From CAZHHM01 sp964532225 (GTDB taxonomy: Bacteria; Margulisbacteria; WOR-1; JAKLHX01): a stretch of DNA of 49,092 nucleotides. The notes below the pieces were generated by a model. The model saw only the letters and a program-made list of their open reading frames with translations. It was not told where the DNA came from and did not search any database. The stretch lies in contig CAZHHM010000012.1 of assembly GCA_964532225.1 (NCBI GenBank), forward strand, positions 1 to 49,092, read 5' to 3'. The first letter of the stretch is position 1. Each line of letters begins with the position of its first letter. A program made the position numbers and the translations under genes. Positions 9,388 through 17,894 of this stretch are shown piece after piece.

Positions 9388-11552
9388 TGGGCACCACGCT
9401 CTCGCTCAACGGCAAATGGAAATATTTCGTCGATAAGGAAGGCGGAGGTGAAGACCTCCGCCTTTTTGATGCCTCGCAAAAAGGCCGTTTCAAAAGGTCC
9501 ATCCGCATCCCGTCGAACTGGCATATCGCAGGGATAAAGGACTACAGCGGCGATGTATGGTTCATGAAAGAGTTCACCTCACCTTCGGCCTCCGTGGAAG
9601 AGCAGGTCCTTCTGGATCTCCGCGGTGTCGATTACTTTGCCAAAGTGTGGCTCAACGGAGCGTTGCTGGGGACCCATGAAGGCTATTTCCAGCCGTTCTC
9701 TTTCGACATCTCTTCACGTCTTGCGGAACATGGGACTAACGTTCTTGTCGTTAAGGTCACCGCGCCTGAAGAGAAACCCGGAAAAAAAGGATGGCCTCAC
9801 AGAAAAAGGATAATTAAGGGCACATTCGGTCATCACGACGTCAGGCCCGGCGCATGGTCCCATGCCACAGGCCAAAGTTCCGGGACCGGAGGGATATGGA
9901 ACGATGTCTCGTTATCCGTCGTTCCAAGTACAAGGATCGAGAAAGTAAAGATCTCGCCGAGCCTGAGAAAGAACGGCAAAGAAGCCGTGCTGTCAACGGA
10001 ACTTTCCATGTACAACGGATTGTCTAATACCGTATCGCGAAGGGTAAGGGTCCGCATTTTCCGCCATGCCGGAGGAAAAAAAGGGGGGAGGCCCGTGCTT
10101 GACAAGGTCTTTACTTTAAGACTTAAAAAAGGACGGTCAGCGGTCACAAAAAGCTTTACGCTCAAGTCGCCGTCCCTCTGGTGGCCCTGGGACCACGGGA
10201 AACAGGACATGTATATCGCGTCCTGTGAATGCTCAGGCGCGACCGTCGACACGCGCTTCGGCATAAGGGATATCCGCATCGCTGCCGATAAGGGATGGGT
10301 CATAAACGGCCGTAAGATATTCGTGAGAGGGACCAACATTATCCCTGAAGAATACCTTTCCGCCTACACCCCCGAGCGGATCAGAAAAGATATCGAGATA
10401 CTTAAAGGTGCGAACTGCAACGCCGTAAGGGTGCATGCGCATGTTAACAGAAAAGAGCTTTACGACGCTTTTGACGAGGCCGGCCTGCTGGTATGGCAGG
10501 ACTTTGCCCTGCAATGGGAATATACCGACGACCGTGCTTTCATCAAGGAAGCCGAACGACAGATCAGGGATATGGTGTCTCTCCTCCATAACAATCCGTC
10601 GATAGTCGTGTGGTGCTGCCACAACGAGCCGGTGGTAACAGGGAAGAAGATCGATCCCGTGCTCGAAAAGGCCGTTCTTCAGGAGGACGGAACGCGGCAT
10701 GTCATGAGATCCTCGGACTTTGCCTCACATCCTTATCCGGGCTGGTTCTGGGGACATTACAGGTATTATATCTCGCTTGTCGGCAAGCCTTTCCCTTCTG
10801 AGTTCGGGGCACAGGCACTTCCCCGGCTGTCGGTCATGAAAAGGATGTTCGCTAAGAAAGACCTCTGGCCTCCCAACTGGAAAGAATGGGCTTTCAGGGA
10901 CTTTGCTTATGAGCAGACCTTCCAGATCGCAGGCATAAAAATGGGGAGGAACATCGGCGAGTTCATCAATAACAGCCAGCAGTATCAGGCAAAAGTGCTG
11001 AAATTCGCCATTGAGAACTTCCGCAGGAACAAAGGGACAGAGATCAGCGGCCTTTTCCAGTTCATGATGCTTGAGCCCTGGCCGTGCATTTCGTATTCTG
11101 TAGTGGACTATTTCAGGAATAAAAAAGCCGGATATTTTGCCATGAAAAATGCGCTCCAGCCTGTCCTTGCTTCTGCAAGTCTGCAGAGAAAAAGATGTAC
11201 TGTCGGGATGAAATTAGAGTCGCAATTCTGGGTCATTAATGACTTTCCTACGGACTTTCCGGATTCCGAGCTTTCTCTGTCAATTGTGCGTAACAATAAT
11301 GTATTATCAAAACTTGGCAAAATTAAATTAAATATAGCAAAGGACTCTTGCAAGGAGGTCACGGATATTGTATATTCAATATCAAGCGGGCTTGTGTTGA
11401 GCAAACACCTTAAGCCCGGACCGGCCGCGATCAGGATGGAGATAAGGACCAAGGACGGAACTCTTATCTCTGAGAATTCCGAAGAGATCATCCTGGAAAA
11501 AGTCCCAACCGGAATAGAGGAGTTCAGGCCTGAATTCCTCTGGGAGCAATAG
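9387..11552 (+). CDS. GH2 beta-mannosidase-like glycoside hydrolase
   Basis: A 721-residue family GH2 enzyme with the usual order: N-terminal jelly roll (about 1-190), Ig-like domain (190-300) and TIM barrel (310-600). The acid/base is Glu414 in CHNEP and the nucleophile Glu472 in FPSEFGAQALP; the SEFGxQ form and VWQDF are typical of beta-mannosidases rather than LacZ-type galactosidases. There is no signal peptide, so it probably trims mannosyl units from imported manno-oligosaccharides in the cytoplasm. The ATG overlaps the stop of cellobiose phosphorylase. The C-terminal segment (about 11200-11350) is more AT-rich than its surroundings and matches no catalytic block. Function as beta-mannosidase is inferred from motifs and the two GH26 neighbours. 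Confidence 0.9.
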   Translation: MGTTLSLNGKWKYFVDKEGGGEDLRLFDASQKGRFKRSIRIPSNWHIAGIKDYSGDVWFMKEFTSPSASVEEQVLLDLRGVDYFAKVWLNGALLGTHEGYFQPFSFDISSRLAEHGTNVLVVKVTAPEEKPGKKGWPHRKRIIKGTFGHHDVRPGAWSHATGQSSGTGGIWNDVSLSVVPSTRIEKVKISPSLRKNGKEAVLSTELSMYNGLSNTVSRRVRVRIFRHAGGKKGGRPVLDKVFTLRLKKGRSAVTKSFTLKSPSLWWPWDHGKQDMYIASCECSGATVDTRFGIRDIRIAADKGWVINGRKIFVRGTNIIPEEYLSAYTPERIRKDIEILKGANCNAVRVHAHVNRKELYDAFDEAGLLVWQDFALQWEYTDDRAFIKEAERQIRDMVSLLHNNPSIVVWCCHNEPVVTGKKIDPVLEKAVLQEDGTRHVMRSSDFASHPYPGWFWGHYRYYISLVGKPFPSEFGAQALPRLSVMKRMFAKKDLWPPNWKEWAFRDFAYEQTFQIAGIKMGRNIGEFINNSQQYQAKVLKFAIENFRRNKGTEISGLFQFMMLEPWPCISYSVVDYFRNKKAGYFAMKNALQPVLASASLQRKRCTVGMKLESQFWVINDFPTDFPDSELSLSIVRNNNVLSKLGKIKLNIAKDSCKEVTDIVYSISSGLVLSKHLKPGPAAIRMEIRTKDGTLISENSEEIILEKVPTGIEEFRPEFLWEQ

Positions 11553-11554
11553 AG

Positions 11555-12490
11555 GTGAGAAAAAACCTCTGGCATGATATAAAAAAGTACAGGTTCGCAT
11601 ACTATTTTGTCCTTCCGACATTTTTGGGGATGCTTTTTCTCCATATATTCCCGATCTTCCAGGCCTTTTATATGTCTTTCCTCCGGCTCAATCAGTTCAC
11701 TCTCTCGCAGTATCTCATGGCCCCTTTCATCGGTTTCGAGAACTTCCATGAGATCCTTTTCAATGTAAACAGCCCGATACATATCGGTCTTTTCGAGGCC
11801 GTAAGGAACACGGTCATCTACACGGTGGTCGTGACTTTGGGCACCATAGTGATGGGAATGATAGTCGCTCTTATGGTCAACCGCAAGTTCCGCGGGAAGA
11901 ACATCGTCAGGGCCCTGTTCCTGTTCCCGTGGGTCGTCCCGACGTACGTGACCGGTCTTCTGTGGGGGTTCATGTGGCAGAAAGAGATAGGCGTTATCAA
12001 CCTTTTGCTTGTCGACTGGCTCCATCTGCTTCCCGCAAAGCCTTTCTGGCTGCTGGGTCCGAACACTATCTGGGCGATAATGATACCTACGATCTGGCGC
12101 TACTGGCCGTTATCAATGCTGATGCTCCTTGCAGGTATGCAGTCGATACCGGACGAGCTTTACGAGGCCGCTGAGATAGACGGCGCCTCTCCATGGAAAA
12201 AATTCTGGAACATCACCGTGCCCATGCTCAAGCCGGTGTGGGCGATACTGATACTGTTCGGGCTCATTTACAATACATACTCTTTCAACATCGTGATCAT
12301 GATGTTCGGGTTCGGTGCCGGGTATCCTGGCGAATGGGGCGACCTGATGATGACCAACATTTTCAGGAACACCTTCCAGCAATGGGCGTTCGGAGCAGGG
12401 GCCGCGGCTTCGGTCATGCTGATGATAATCATGATAACCATAGTGAACTTCTGGTTCAGGTTCTACAAAAAATCCGAGGAGATGCTGTAG
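11555..12490 (+). CDS. sugar ABC transporter permease, MalF type
   Basis: A 311-residue inner-membrane permease with six predicted helices (the first near YYFVLPTFLGMLFLHIFPI) and the cytoplasmic EAA loop (YEAAEIDGASPWKKF) that contacts the ATPase. It would form a heterodimer with the next gene for import of oligosaccharides, probably released from mannan or cello-oligosaccharides given its neighbours. It starts with GTG two bases after the GH2 stop; GGGAG at 11542-11546 is the likely ribosome-binding site. One base separates it from the next permease gene. Neither a solute-binding protein nor an ATPase gene is present nearby, so the ATPase is probably shared and encoded elsewhere. Confidence 0.93.
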   Translation: MRKNLWHDIKKYRFAYYFVLPTFLGMLFLHIFPIFQAFYMSFLRLNQFTLSQYLMAPFIGFENFHEILFNVNSPIHIGLFEAVRNTVIYTVVVTLGTIVMGMIVALMVNRKFRGKNIVRALFLFPWVVPTYVTGLLWGFMWQKEIGVINLLLVDWLHLLPAKPFWLLGPNTIWAIMIPTIWRYWPLSMLMLLAGMQSIPDELYEAAEIDGASPWKKFWNITVPMLKPVWAILILFGLIYNTYSFNIVIMMFGFGAGYPGEWGDLMMTNIFRNTFQQWAFGAGAAASVMLMIIMITIVNFWFRFYKKSEEML

Positions 12491-12491
12491 C

Positions 12492-14297
12492 ATGAAGCTG
12501 CCTTACTATATGCAGCAGAGGCTGACCAAGAGGGCTATAGACCTTGTCATGGTCATCATGCTCATCGTTACTCTTTTCCCGATATTCTGGATGGTGTTTT
12601 CCTCGTTCAAGAGCAACACAGAGATACTTCTCGGCAAGATCCCTTTTGGAAAAGCTCCCAATGACGCTGTCCAGGTGATAGCTAAGGACAAGTATCTTTT
12701 CGTTCTGACGGCCGACGGGGGAGTGAACAAGTTCGAAAGGCAGTCAGGCAAGCTTATCGACCAGACCTCTATACGTTCAATGGCCACCGCCTACCTGCCT
12801 GACGATCAGCATGTCTGGATAGGCTCTGCCGACAAAGGGCTTGTGCAGGTCAGCCTTGACGAGATCGGCAAAAAGCGCAGCTTCTCCGTGAACGAGCAGC
12901 AGCTCGACATAAACAAGGTCATCTCTACCGTGCTTGCAGGCGATGACAAATCCATCTGGATGGGATGGCAGCAGAGAGGCCTTGAAAAGATAGTCAAGTT
13001 CGACAAGAACGAAATGAGGTTCACCGGTTCATACAGCGTCAGCAGCAGCCTTTCCCCCAGCCAGCTTACGACCGCCACAAAGATCGGCGGCACTCTGTGG
13101 ATCGGCACCAACAAGGGCCTTCTTTCATTTGACACGCAAAAGAACTATGTCTCAAAGGCCTATGATACCGAAGCGATAGGCATGCCGCTCACCGACATAA
13201 CAAGGATAGTCCCTGTGGGCGGGGACCTGATGCTCTCGACCCTTTCCGGGATCTACCGCTTCTCCGTTGCCAAAGGCAAGGTCATTGGCAAATATGACGT
13301 GAACTCCGGGCTTCTGTCCGACAGGGTGAACTCCGTCATCGTCGAGAACGGGAGACTGTTCGCCGGGACTAACCGAGGTCTGTCGATAATCAACCTGGCC
13401 GACGGCAACTCAGCAAGCTTTGAAAAAGTGTTCAGCCCGGTCAAGGGCTCAAAGGAAAAAGGCTTTGTCGGAGGGGATGTCTTCGGCATGGCCAGGTACG
13501 GGGACGAGATATACCTGGGTTCGTCCGGCGGGAGGATAAGCGCCGTAAGCCTTGCCAGCAAGGGAGTGGACAAGAGCTTCCTGGCAAAAGAAGGGCACAC
13601 TCTCGTCAGGTGGAGGAACTATGTCGACCTCTGGAAGAACATCGATTTCGGTCTTTATCTCAAGAACTCGCTCATCATCTGCGGGATAACCATGTTCCTG
13701 GCGATGATATTTGCAACTCTTGCCGCGTATGCGCTTGCAAGGTTCAATTTCCCGGGCAACCAGTTCTTCAGCATCGGCGTGCTCGCGACACAGATGATAC
13801 CTTCGATCATGTACCTGATACCGCTGTACATAATGTTCACCAAGTTCACACAGCTGACAGGCGTGCCCATGAAGGGGACCTATGTCGGACTGATCCTTAT
13901 ATACAGCGCTTTCTTCATCCCGTTCTCAATATGGATATTGAGAGGATTCTTCGCGGCAATACCTGTTGAGCTTGAGGAGGCTGCAAGGATAGACGGATGC
14001 TCTTCTTTCCAGGTCTTCTGGTATATAGTGCTTCCTCTCGCAGTGCCGGGCATCATAGCTACAGGCATATATGTGTTCCTGACAGCTTGGGATGAGCTGA
14101 TGTTCGCCTGGGTGCTTACCAATGCCGATACGATGACCATACCTGTGGGTATCAGGTTGTTCGTCGGCAATTACCAGAACAGGTTCGACCTGATGATGGC
14201 CGCTGCCACGGTCGCGACCATACCCGTCATGGTCCTGTTCTTCATGCTCCAGAAACATATCGTCAAAGGCCTTACCGCCGGCGCGGTAAAAGGCTGA
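12492..14297 (+). CDS. sugar ABC transporter permease, MalG type, with inserted beta-propeller
   Basis: A 601-residue single open frame, about twice the usual MalG length of roughly 280. Residues 1-47 hold the normal first helix and the SSFKSNTEIL segment. Residues 48 to about 374 (12633-13614) hold an insert of seven repeats with WIGS/WIGT-type strands (HVWIGSADKGL, TLWIGTNKGLL, RLFAGTNRGL, EIYLGSSGGRI), as in Reg_prop-like propellers. The permease then resumes with NYVDLWKNIDFGLYLKNSLI, five more helices, the EAA loop (EEAARIDGCSSFQVF) and the usual C-terminus. By MalG topology the insert sits in the first periplasmic loop. No SBP gene is linked, so the propeller may bind or gate substrate itself; this is inference. 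No frameshift or stop marks the joints. Confidence 0.93.
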   Translation: MKLPYYMQQRLTKRAIDLVMVIMLIVTLFPIFWMVFSSFKSNTEILLGKIPFGKAPNDAVQVIAKDKYLFVLTADGGVNKFERQSGKLIDQTSIRSMATAYLPDDQHVWIGSADKGLVQVSLDEIGKKRSFSVNEQQLDINKVISTVLAGDDKSIWMGWQQRGLEKIVKFDKNEMRFTGSYSVSSSLSPSQLTTATKIGGTLWIGTNKGLLSFDTQKNYVSKAYDTEAIGMPLTDITRIVPVGGDLMLSTLSGIYRFSVAKGKVIGKYDVNSGLLSDRVNSVIVENGRLFAGTNRGLSIINLADGNSASFEKVFSPVKGSKEKGFVGGDVFGMARYGDEIYLGSSGGRISAVSLASKGVDKSFLAKEGHTLVRWRNYVDLWKNIDFGLYLKNSLIICGITMFLAMIFATLAAYALARFNFPGNQFFSIGVLATQMIPSIMYLIPLYIMFTKFTQLTGVPMKGTYVGLILIYSAFFIPFSIWILRGFFAAIPVELEEAARIDGCSSFQVFWYIVLPLAVPGIIATGIYVFLTAWDELMFAWVLTNADTMTIPVGIRLFVGNYQNRFDLMMAAATVATIPVMVLFFMLQKHIVKGLTAGAVKG

Positions 14298-14320
14298 CGG
14301 ACAAACACAAGGAGAAAGCC

Positions 14321-15991
14321 ATGAACAGAATAGTAGTAGTTTTGCTGGCAGCAGTGCTTCTGTCCGCCCCTTCGATAGCGATGTCAAATGCCGCAAAAGC
14401 CCCGGCCGAGACCTGCACGACACTTTCAGAGCCTGTAGATGGCGTCTACATGGGATTGTTCAGAGAAGGCGCTCCGGCGAATATGGAGATAGTAAGGGAG
14501 CTTGAAAAGAAGGTCGGGAAAAACTTCGCTTCTGTCATGTGGTACATGGATTGGAGCTCCAGCTTCCCTGCGGATTCATGCGACAAGGTGGCCAAGGCCG
14601 GTAAGATACCCCATATAGTGTGGGAACCCTGGCTGTGGTCCGACAAGAAAAGGATAAACCTTGACAGCATCAATAAAGGCGAATGGGATGAACATGTCAG
14701 GAAATGGGCCAAGGATATCAAAAAATGGGGCGGCTTCGTGTTCATCAGGTTCGCCCATGAGTTCAATATCGAGGGATATCCCTGGGGAATAGTCAATAAC
14801 GGTAAGAACCCTAAAAAATACGTGGATGCTTTCAGAAGGGTCAAGAACATCTTCAAGAGCGAAGGCGCTACGAATGCTAAGTTCGTATGGTGCCCCATGA
14901 ACGAGTCCTGGCCTCAGGAAAGCTGGAACGATATGCATCTTGCCTATCCGGGAGATGAGTATGTCGACTGGATCGGCATTGACGGCTACAACTGGGGGAC
15001 TACCCAGGACTGGAGCCAGTGGAGGTCTTTCAAAGACCTTTTCAGGAACGTAGCCAGGGACCTTTGGAGAAGGTATCCGTCAAAACCGATAATGATAGCC
15101 GAGTTCGCCAGCGCTCCGATAGGCGGTGACGAGGCCAAGTGGATACTTGACATCACGTCAGAGCTCAAGAAGATGCCTTATATCAAGAACATCAACTGGT
15201 TCGACCTCCACAAGGAGACGGACTGGACGGTGAACTCATCTCCCAAGACCTTTGCAGCGTTCAAGAAGATGATGAACGACAGCTTCTATCTTTCGGATTC
15301 AAAGGGGATAGACAATGTCTGCTCTCCGAGCGGCATGGTGGTCCAGAGAAAGAAGGCTCAGGCCAAGTTCGCTTCTTCGGCACTTAATATCGACGGCGAC
15401 CTTGCCGAATGGGAGGGAGTAAGCCCTCTTGTTGTAGATAAGCTTGTTCAGGTCCAGGAAGGCGCGTCTGTCTGGAAAGGCCCTGAAGACCTTAGCGGAA
15501 AGATCTATGTCAAATGGGACAAAGATAATCTTTATATCGCAGGGAACATAACGGATAATGTGCCGTTGATGAACCCGAACAAGAAGCAGAACGTGTGGAA
15601 AGGCGATGCCATAGAGGTCTGCATAGGCCTAGACAGGGCATCTGACAAGAACAGGGCATCATTCTCCAAGTCCGACCATCAGATGGGCTTCGGAGTAGGG
15701 GATGCCAAAGGCAACCCGCCTTCGATCTGGCTGTGGACAAGGAACATGGAGCCGGGCGGCGCGCAAATTGCTGTAAAGAGATCGGCCAAGGCAAAAGGAT
15801 ATACCTTTGAAACAAAGATACCATGGGCCGATATGTCGGGTTATGTCCCTTCGGAAGGGGACACGATCGCGTTCGACTGCGCGCTTGATGACGCGGATTC
15901 CGGCCAAAGGGCCATACAGATGGTCTGGAACGGGGACTTCCTGTTCTATAAGGACCCCGGAGTATGGGGAGAGCTTCAGTTCGTCAAATGA
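14321..15991 (+). CDS. secreted GH26 endo-beta-mannanase with C-terminal CBM9-like domain
   Basis: A 556-residue exported enzyme. A signal peptide spans about residues 1-24. The GH26 TIM barrel follows (about 35-320) with acid/base Glu147 in RFAHEFN and nucleophile Glu261 in IAEFAS; the family mainly hydrolyses beta-1,4-mannan inside the chain. From about residue 350 a second domain begins with LNIDGDLAEWEGV and contains YVKWDKDNLYIAGNITD and GDAIEVCIGLD, the pattern of CBM9/DOMON-type beta-sandwiches that bind sugar-chain ends. AAGGAG at 14309-14314 precedes the ATG well. It closes the operon that starts at 4872, 23 nt behind the fused permease, so enzyme and importer are probably co-expressed. 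Confidence 0.95.
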   Translation: MNRIVVVLLAAVLLSAPSIAMSNAAKAPAETCTTLSEPVDGVYMGLFREGAPANMEIVRELEKKVGKNFASVMWYMDWSSSFPADSCDKVAKAGKIPHIVWEPWLWSDKKRINLDSINKGEWDEHVRKWAKDIKKWGGFVFIRFAHEFNIEGYPWGIVNNGKNPKKYVDAFRRVKNIFKSEGATNAKFVWCPMNESWPQESWNDMHLAYPGDEYVDWIGIDGYNWGTTQDWSQWRSFKDLFRNVARDLWRRYPSKPIMIAEFASAPIGGDEAKWILDITSELKKMPYIKNINWFDLHKETDWTVNSSPKTFAAFKKMMNDSFYLSDSKGIDNVCSPSGMVVQRKKAQAKFASSALNIDGDLAEWEGVSPLVVDKLVQVQEGASVWKGPEDLSGKIYVKWDKDNLYIAGNITDNVPLMNPNKKQNVWKGDAIEVCIGLDRASDKNRASFSKSDHQMGFGVGDAKGNPPSIWLWTRNMEPGGAQIAVKRSAKAKGYTFETKIPWADMSGYVPSEGDTIAFDCALDDADSGQRAIQMVWNGDFLFYKDPGVWGELQFVK

Positions 15992-16015
15992 CCAAGTTAA
16001 TTTAAGACCGCTTAG

Positions 16016-16044
16016 ACGGCAGCCGGACAGCAAACGGCTGCCGT
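16016..16044 (+). terminator. hairpin after the GH26-CBM9 gene, weak terminator
   Basis: A 10-bp stem (ACGGCAGCCG at 16016-16025 with CGGCTGCCGT at 16035-16044) and a 9-nt loop, but no continuous T-run follows. It may attenuate read-through into the second GH26 gene rather than fully terminate. Confidence 0.5.
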
Positions 16045-16110
16045 TCGCGTTCTTAAAAATGTATGCAATTATTACGGCATTTGTTACGATAATAAATTAG
16101 GGGGGTATCA

Positions 16111-17115
16111 ATGAAGAACCTTATCGGAACGTTCAAACCGGTATTTATCGCTATCCTCCTATTAGCTGCCTCATTAATTATTACCGGCTGCGGAAGACAC
16201 TCTGACTATTATCCGGCCACAGTAGTGACCCTTGACGGAAAGGTGCAGCCGCCGTCATCCGGATGCTACATCGGTGCATATACCAACGGTTTCTCGAACA
16301 TAACTACTTACAAATCAAATATCGGCAGGGACCTCGCATGCGTGATGTGGTACCTTACAATGTCCACGGGTTTTCCGACGGCAGATGTAGAGACCGTGTT
16401 AGCAATGAATGCCGTGCCGATGATAACGCTTGAGCCATTCCTGTCGGGCACATATCCTCTGCAGGCGATAGTCGATGGCGACCATGACGCGTATTTCAGG
16501 CAATGGGCCAGGGACGCCAAGGCCGTAGGAAAACCCATCTTCCTCAGGTTCGCGCATGAAATGAACGGCAACTGGTACCCCTGGAGCGGTTTTGAGAACG
16601 GGGGAGAGCCGGGAGCTGAGCGATACAAGCAGGCATGGAGAAGGATACACGATATCTTTGCCGCGGAAGGCGCTGCTAACGTGACATGGGTCTGGTCGGT
16701 GAACGCGATAAACGTACCTGATGCCGGTTGGAACCAGATGGAGAACTATTATCCGGGGGACGAGTATGTCGACTGGATAGGTATCGACGGCTACAATTTC
16801 GGCACATCAAGCGCGGGGAACACCTGGCAGACATTTGACGAGGTCTTTTCAGGCGTGTACGCGCATCTATTGGGACTTTATCCAGACAAGCCTCTCATGA
16901 TCGCGGAATTTGCTTCAGGCGAGGACGGAGGCGATAAGGCAGGCTGGATAACTGACGCCTTTGCCAAGATCAAGGCCTCATATTCCGGCATAAAGATGTT
17001 CGTCTGGTTCAATGAGGACAAGGAGGCCGACTGGAGAGTGGAGTCATCGACACAAAGCAGGATAGCGTCGGAGGATGCTCTCCGTGACAGCTACTTTATA
17101 GATATATATGAATAA
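16111..17115 (+). CDS. GH26 mannanase, lipoprotein
   Basis: A 334-residue single-domain GH26 enzyme. The N-terminus is a lipoprotein signal ending in the lipobox IITGC (Cys about residue 27), so the mature enzyme is membrane anchored, probably on the outer membrane or facing the periplasm. The catalytic acid/base is Glu150 in RFAHEMNG and the nucleophile Glu266 in IAEFASG. WIGIDGYN and the FVWFNEDKEADWRV block match the other GH26 at 14321, of which it is a paralogue without the CBM. An A/G-rich stretch with GGGGG precedes the ATG. Likely role: cutting mannan or manno-oligosaccharides close to the cell. It lies between the uptake operon and the surface-protein cassette. Confidence 0.93.
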   Translation: MKNLIGTFKPVFIAILLLAASLIITGCGRHSDYYPATVVTLDGKVQPPSSGCYIGAYTNGFSNITTYKSNIGRDLACVMWYLTMSTGFPTADVETVLAMNAVPMITLEPFLSGTYPLQAIVDGDHDAYFRQWARDAKAVGKPIFLRFAHEMNGNWYPWSGFENGGEPGAERYKQAWRRIHDIFAAEGAANVTWVWSVNAINVPDAGWNQMENYYPGDEYVDWIGIDGYNFGTSSAGNTWQTFDEVFSGVYAHLLGLYPDKPLMIAEFASGEDGGDKAGWITDAFAKIKASYSGIKMFVWFNEDKEADWRVESSTQSRIASEDALRDSYFIDIYE

Positions 17116-17171
17116 TATAAATTGCATGAAATCGCACCATAGTATGCCCGATAAAGAACCAAGAGCGATAC

Positions 17172-17199
17172 TTGAAATAACAGGTATTGAGGATATACT
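17172..17199 (+). promoter_or_regulatory. promoter of the surface-fibre cassette
   Basis: TTGAAA (17172-17177), a 16-nt spacer and TATACT (17194-17199). Predicted start near 17206, leaving a leader of about 22 nt with GGGGG before the TTG start at 17228. This separates the cassette from the GH26 gene. Confidence 0.6.
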
Positions 17200-17227
17200 G
17201 AATATAACAAAAAAGGGGGTGACCAAG

Positions 17228-17893
17228 TTGAAAAAAACGATGATCATGTCCGTGTTGATGCTCGCATTGACCGCTGCTTCATTCGCCCAGATCGGTGAGA
17301 AGATGGTCGACACTTTCGAAAAGAACCTCGACCTCAAATCACCGGAATGGTGGAAGTTCGGCAATGTCACGCTTTCCGTGGTCAGCAACCCCGCTTACAG
17401 GCCCGGTGATACCATCGGTTCTATGGCCGGGAAGTATTCGCTTAACATAAAAGGTTCCGCGAACAACTACTACTGCGGAGGCATGGGTACTTACCTGGGT
17501 CTTGACGCAACCCGTTACACAGGGCTCCAGATGAACGTGTACGGTTACGGTGAAGGCTCCGGCAAGATCAAGATAGAGCTTTATGATGACGACAAAGGTT
17601 CCTACCAGACCCAGTTCGACAAGAATTGGACACCGATAAAGGACGACGTCTGGTCGTTCGAGCAGAACGTTGACTGGAGGGGCTGGAAGACCGTTATCAT
17701 ACCTTTCTCGAGCTTTACGCTTACAAACCCCGGCAGGGGCGACGGTGTCAGGAACTTTGACCAGGACAAGGGGTCCGGCGGACTCCTCCAGGCGCAGTTC
17801 ATACTTCTGGCAGGCAGCCCTGACGGCGAGGTCAATATGAATATTGACAACCTTAAGCTGTACAGCGACAGGTCCGCGACAGGAGAAGAATAA
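17228..17893 (+). CDS. secreted carbohydrate-binding-like beta-sandwich protein
   Basis: A 221-residue exported protein. I start at TTG 17228 (MKKTMIMSVLMLALTAASFAQ), which gives a clean signal peptide of about 21 residues and an 8-nt gap to GGGGG; upstream in-frame starts give no signal. The mature part is one beta-sandwich: it opens with MVDTFEKNLD and continues with a ground plan (SLNIKGSANNY, YTGLQMNVYGYGEG, GWKTVIIPFSSF, NMNIDNLKLYS) like CBM11/CIA30-type domains. A similar plan occurs in the large surface proteins downstream. It is the first gene of the cassette and ends one base before the first small fibre-like gene, so it could be a displayed adhesin. Binding is inferred, not shown. 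Confidence 0.75.
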   Translation: MKKTMIMSVLMLALTAASFAQIGEKMVDTFEKNLDLKSPEWWKFGNVTLSVVSNPAYRPGDTIGSMAGKYSLNIKGSANNYYCGGMGTYLGLDATRYTGLQMNVYGYGEGSGKIKIELYDDDKGSYQTQFDKNWTPIKDDVWSFEQNVDWRGWKTVIIPFSSFTLTNPGRGDGVRNFDQDKGSGGLLQAQFILLAGSPDGEVNMNIDNLKLYSDRSATGEE

Positions 17894-17894
17894 C

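Noticed and set aside
12492..14297. The fused permease as two genes joined by a sequencing error
   Set aside because: The frame is continuous across both joints with normal codon use, the helices before and after the insert complete one MalG, and no start signal lies at 13600-13620.
17108..17227. Longer N-terminus for the CBM-like protein starting at 17108
   Set aside because: It would overlap the GH26 stop, run through the promoter and bury the signal peptide.
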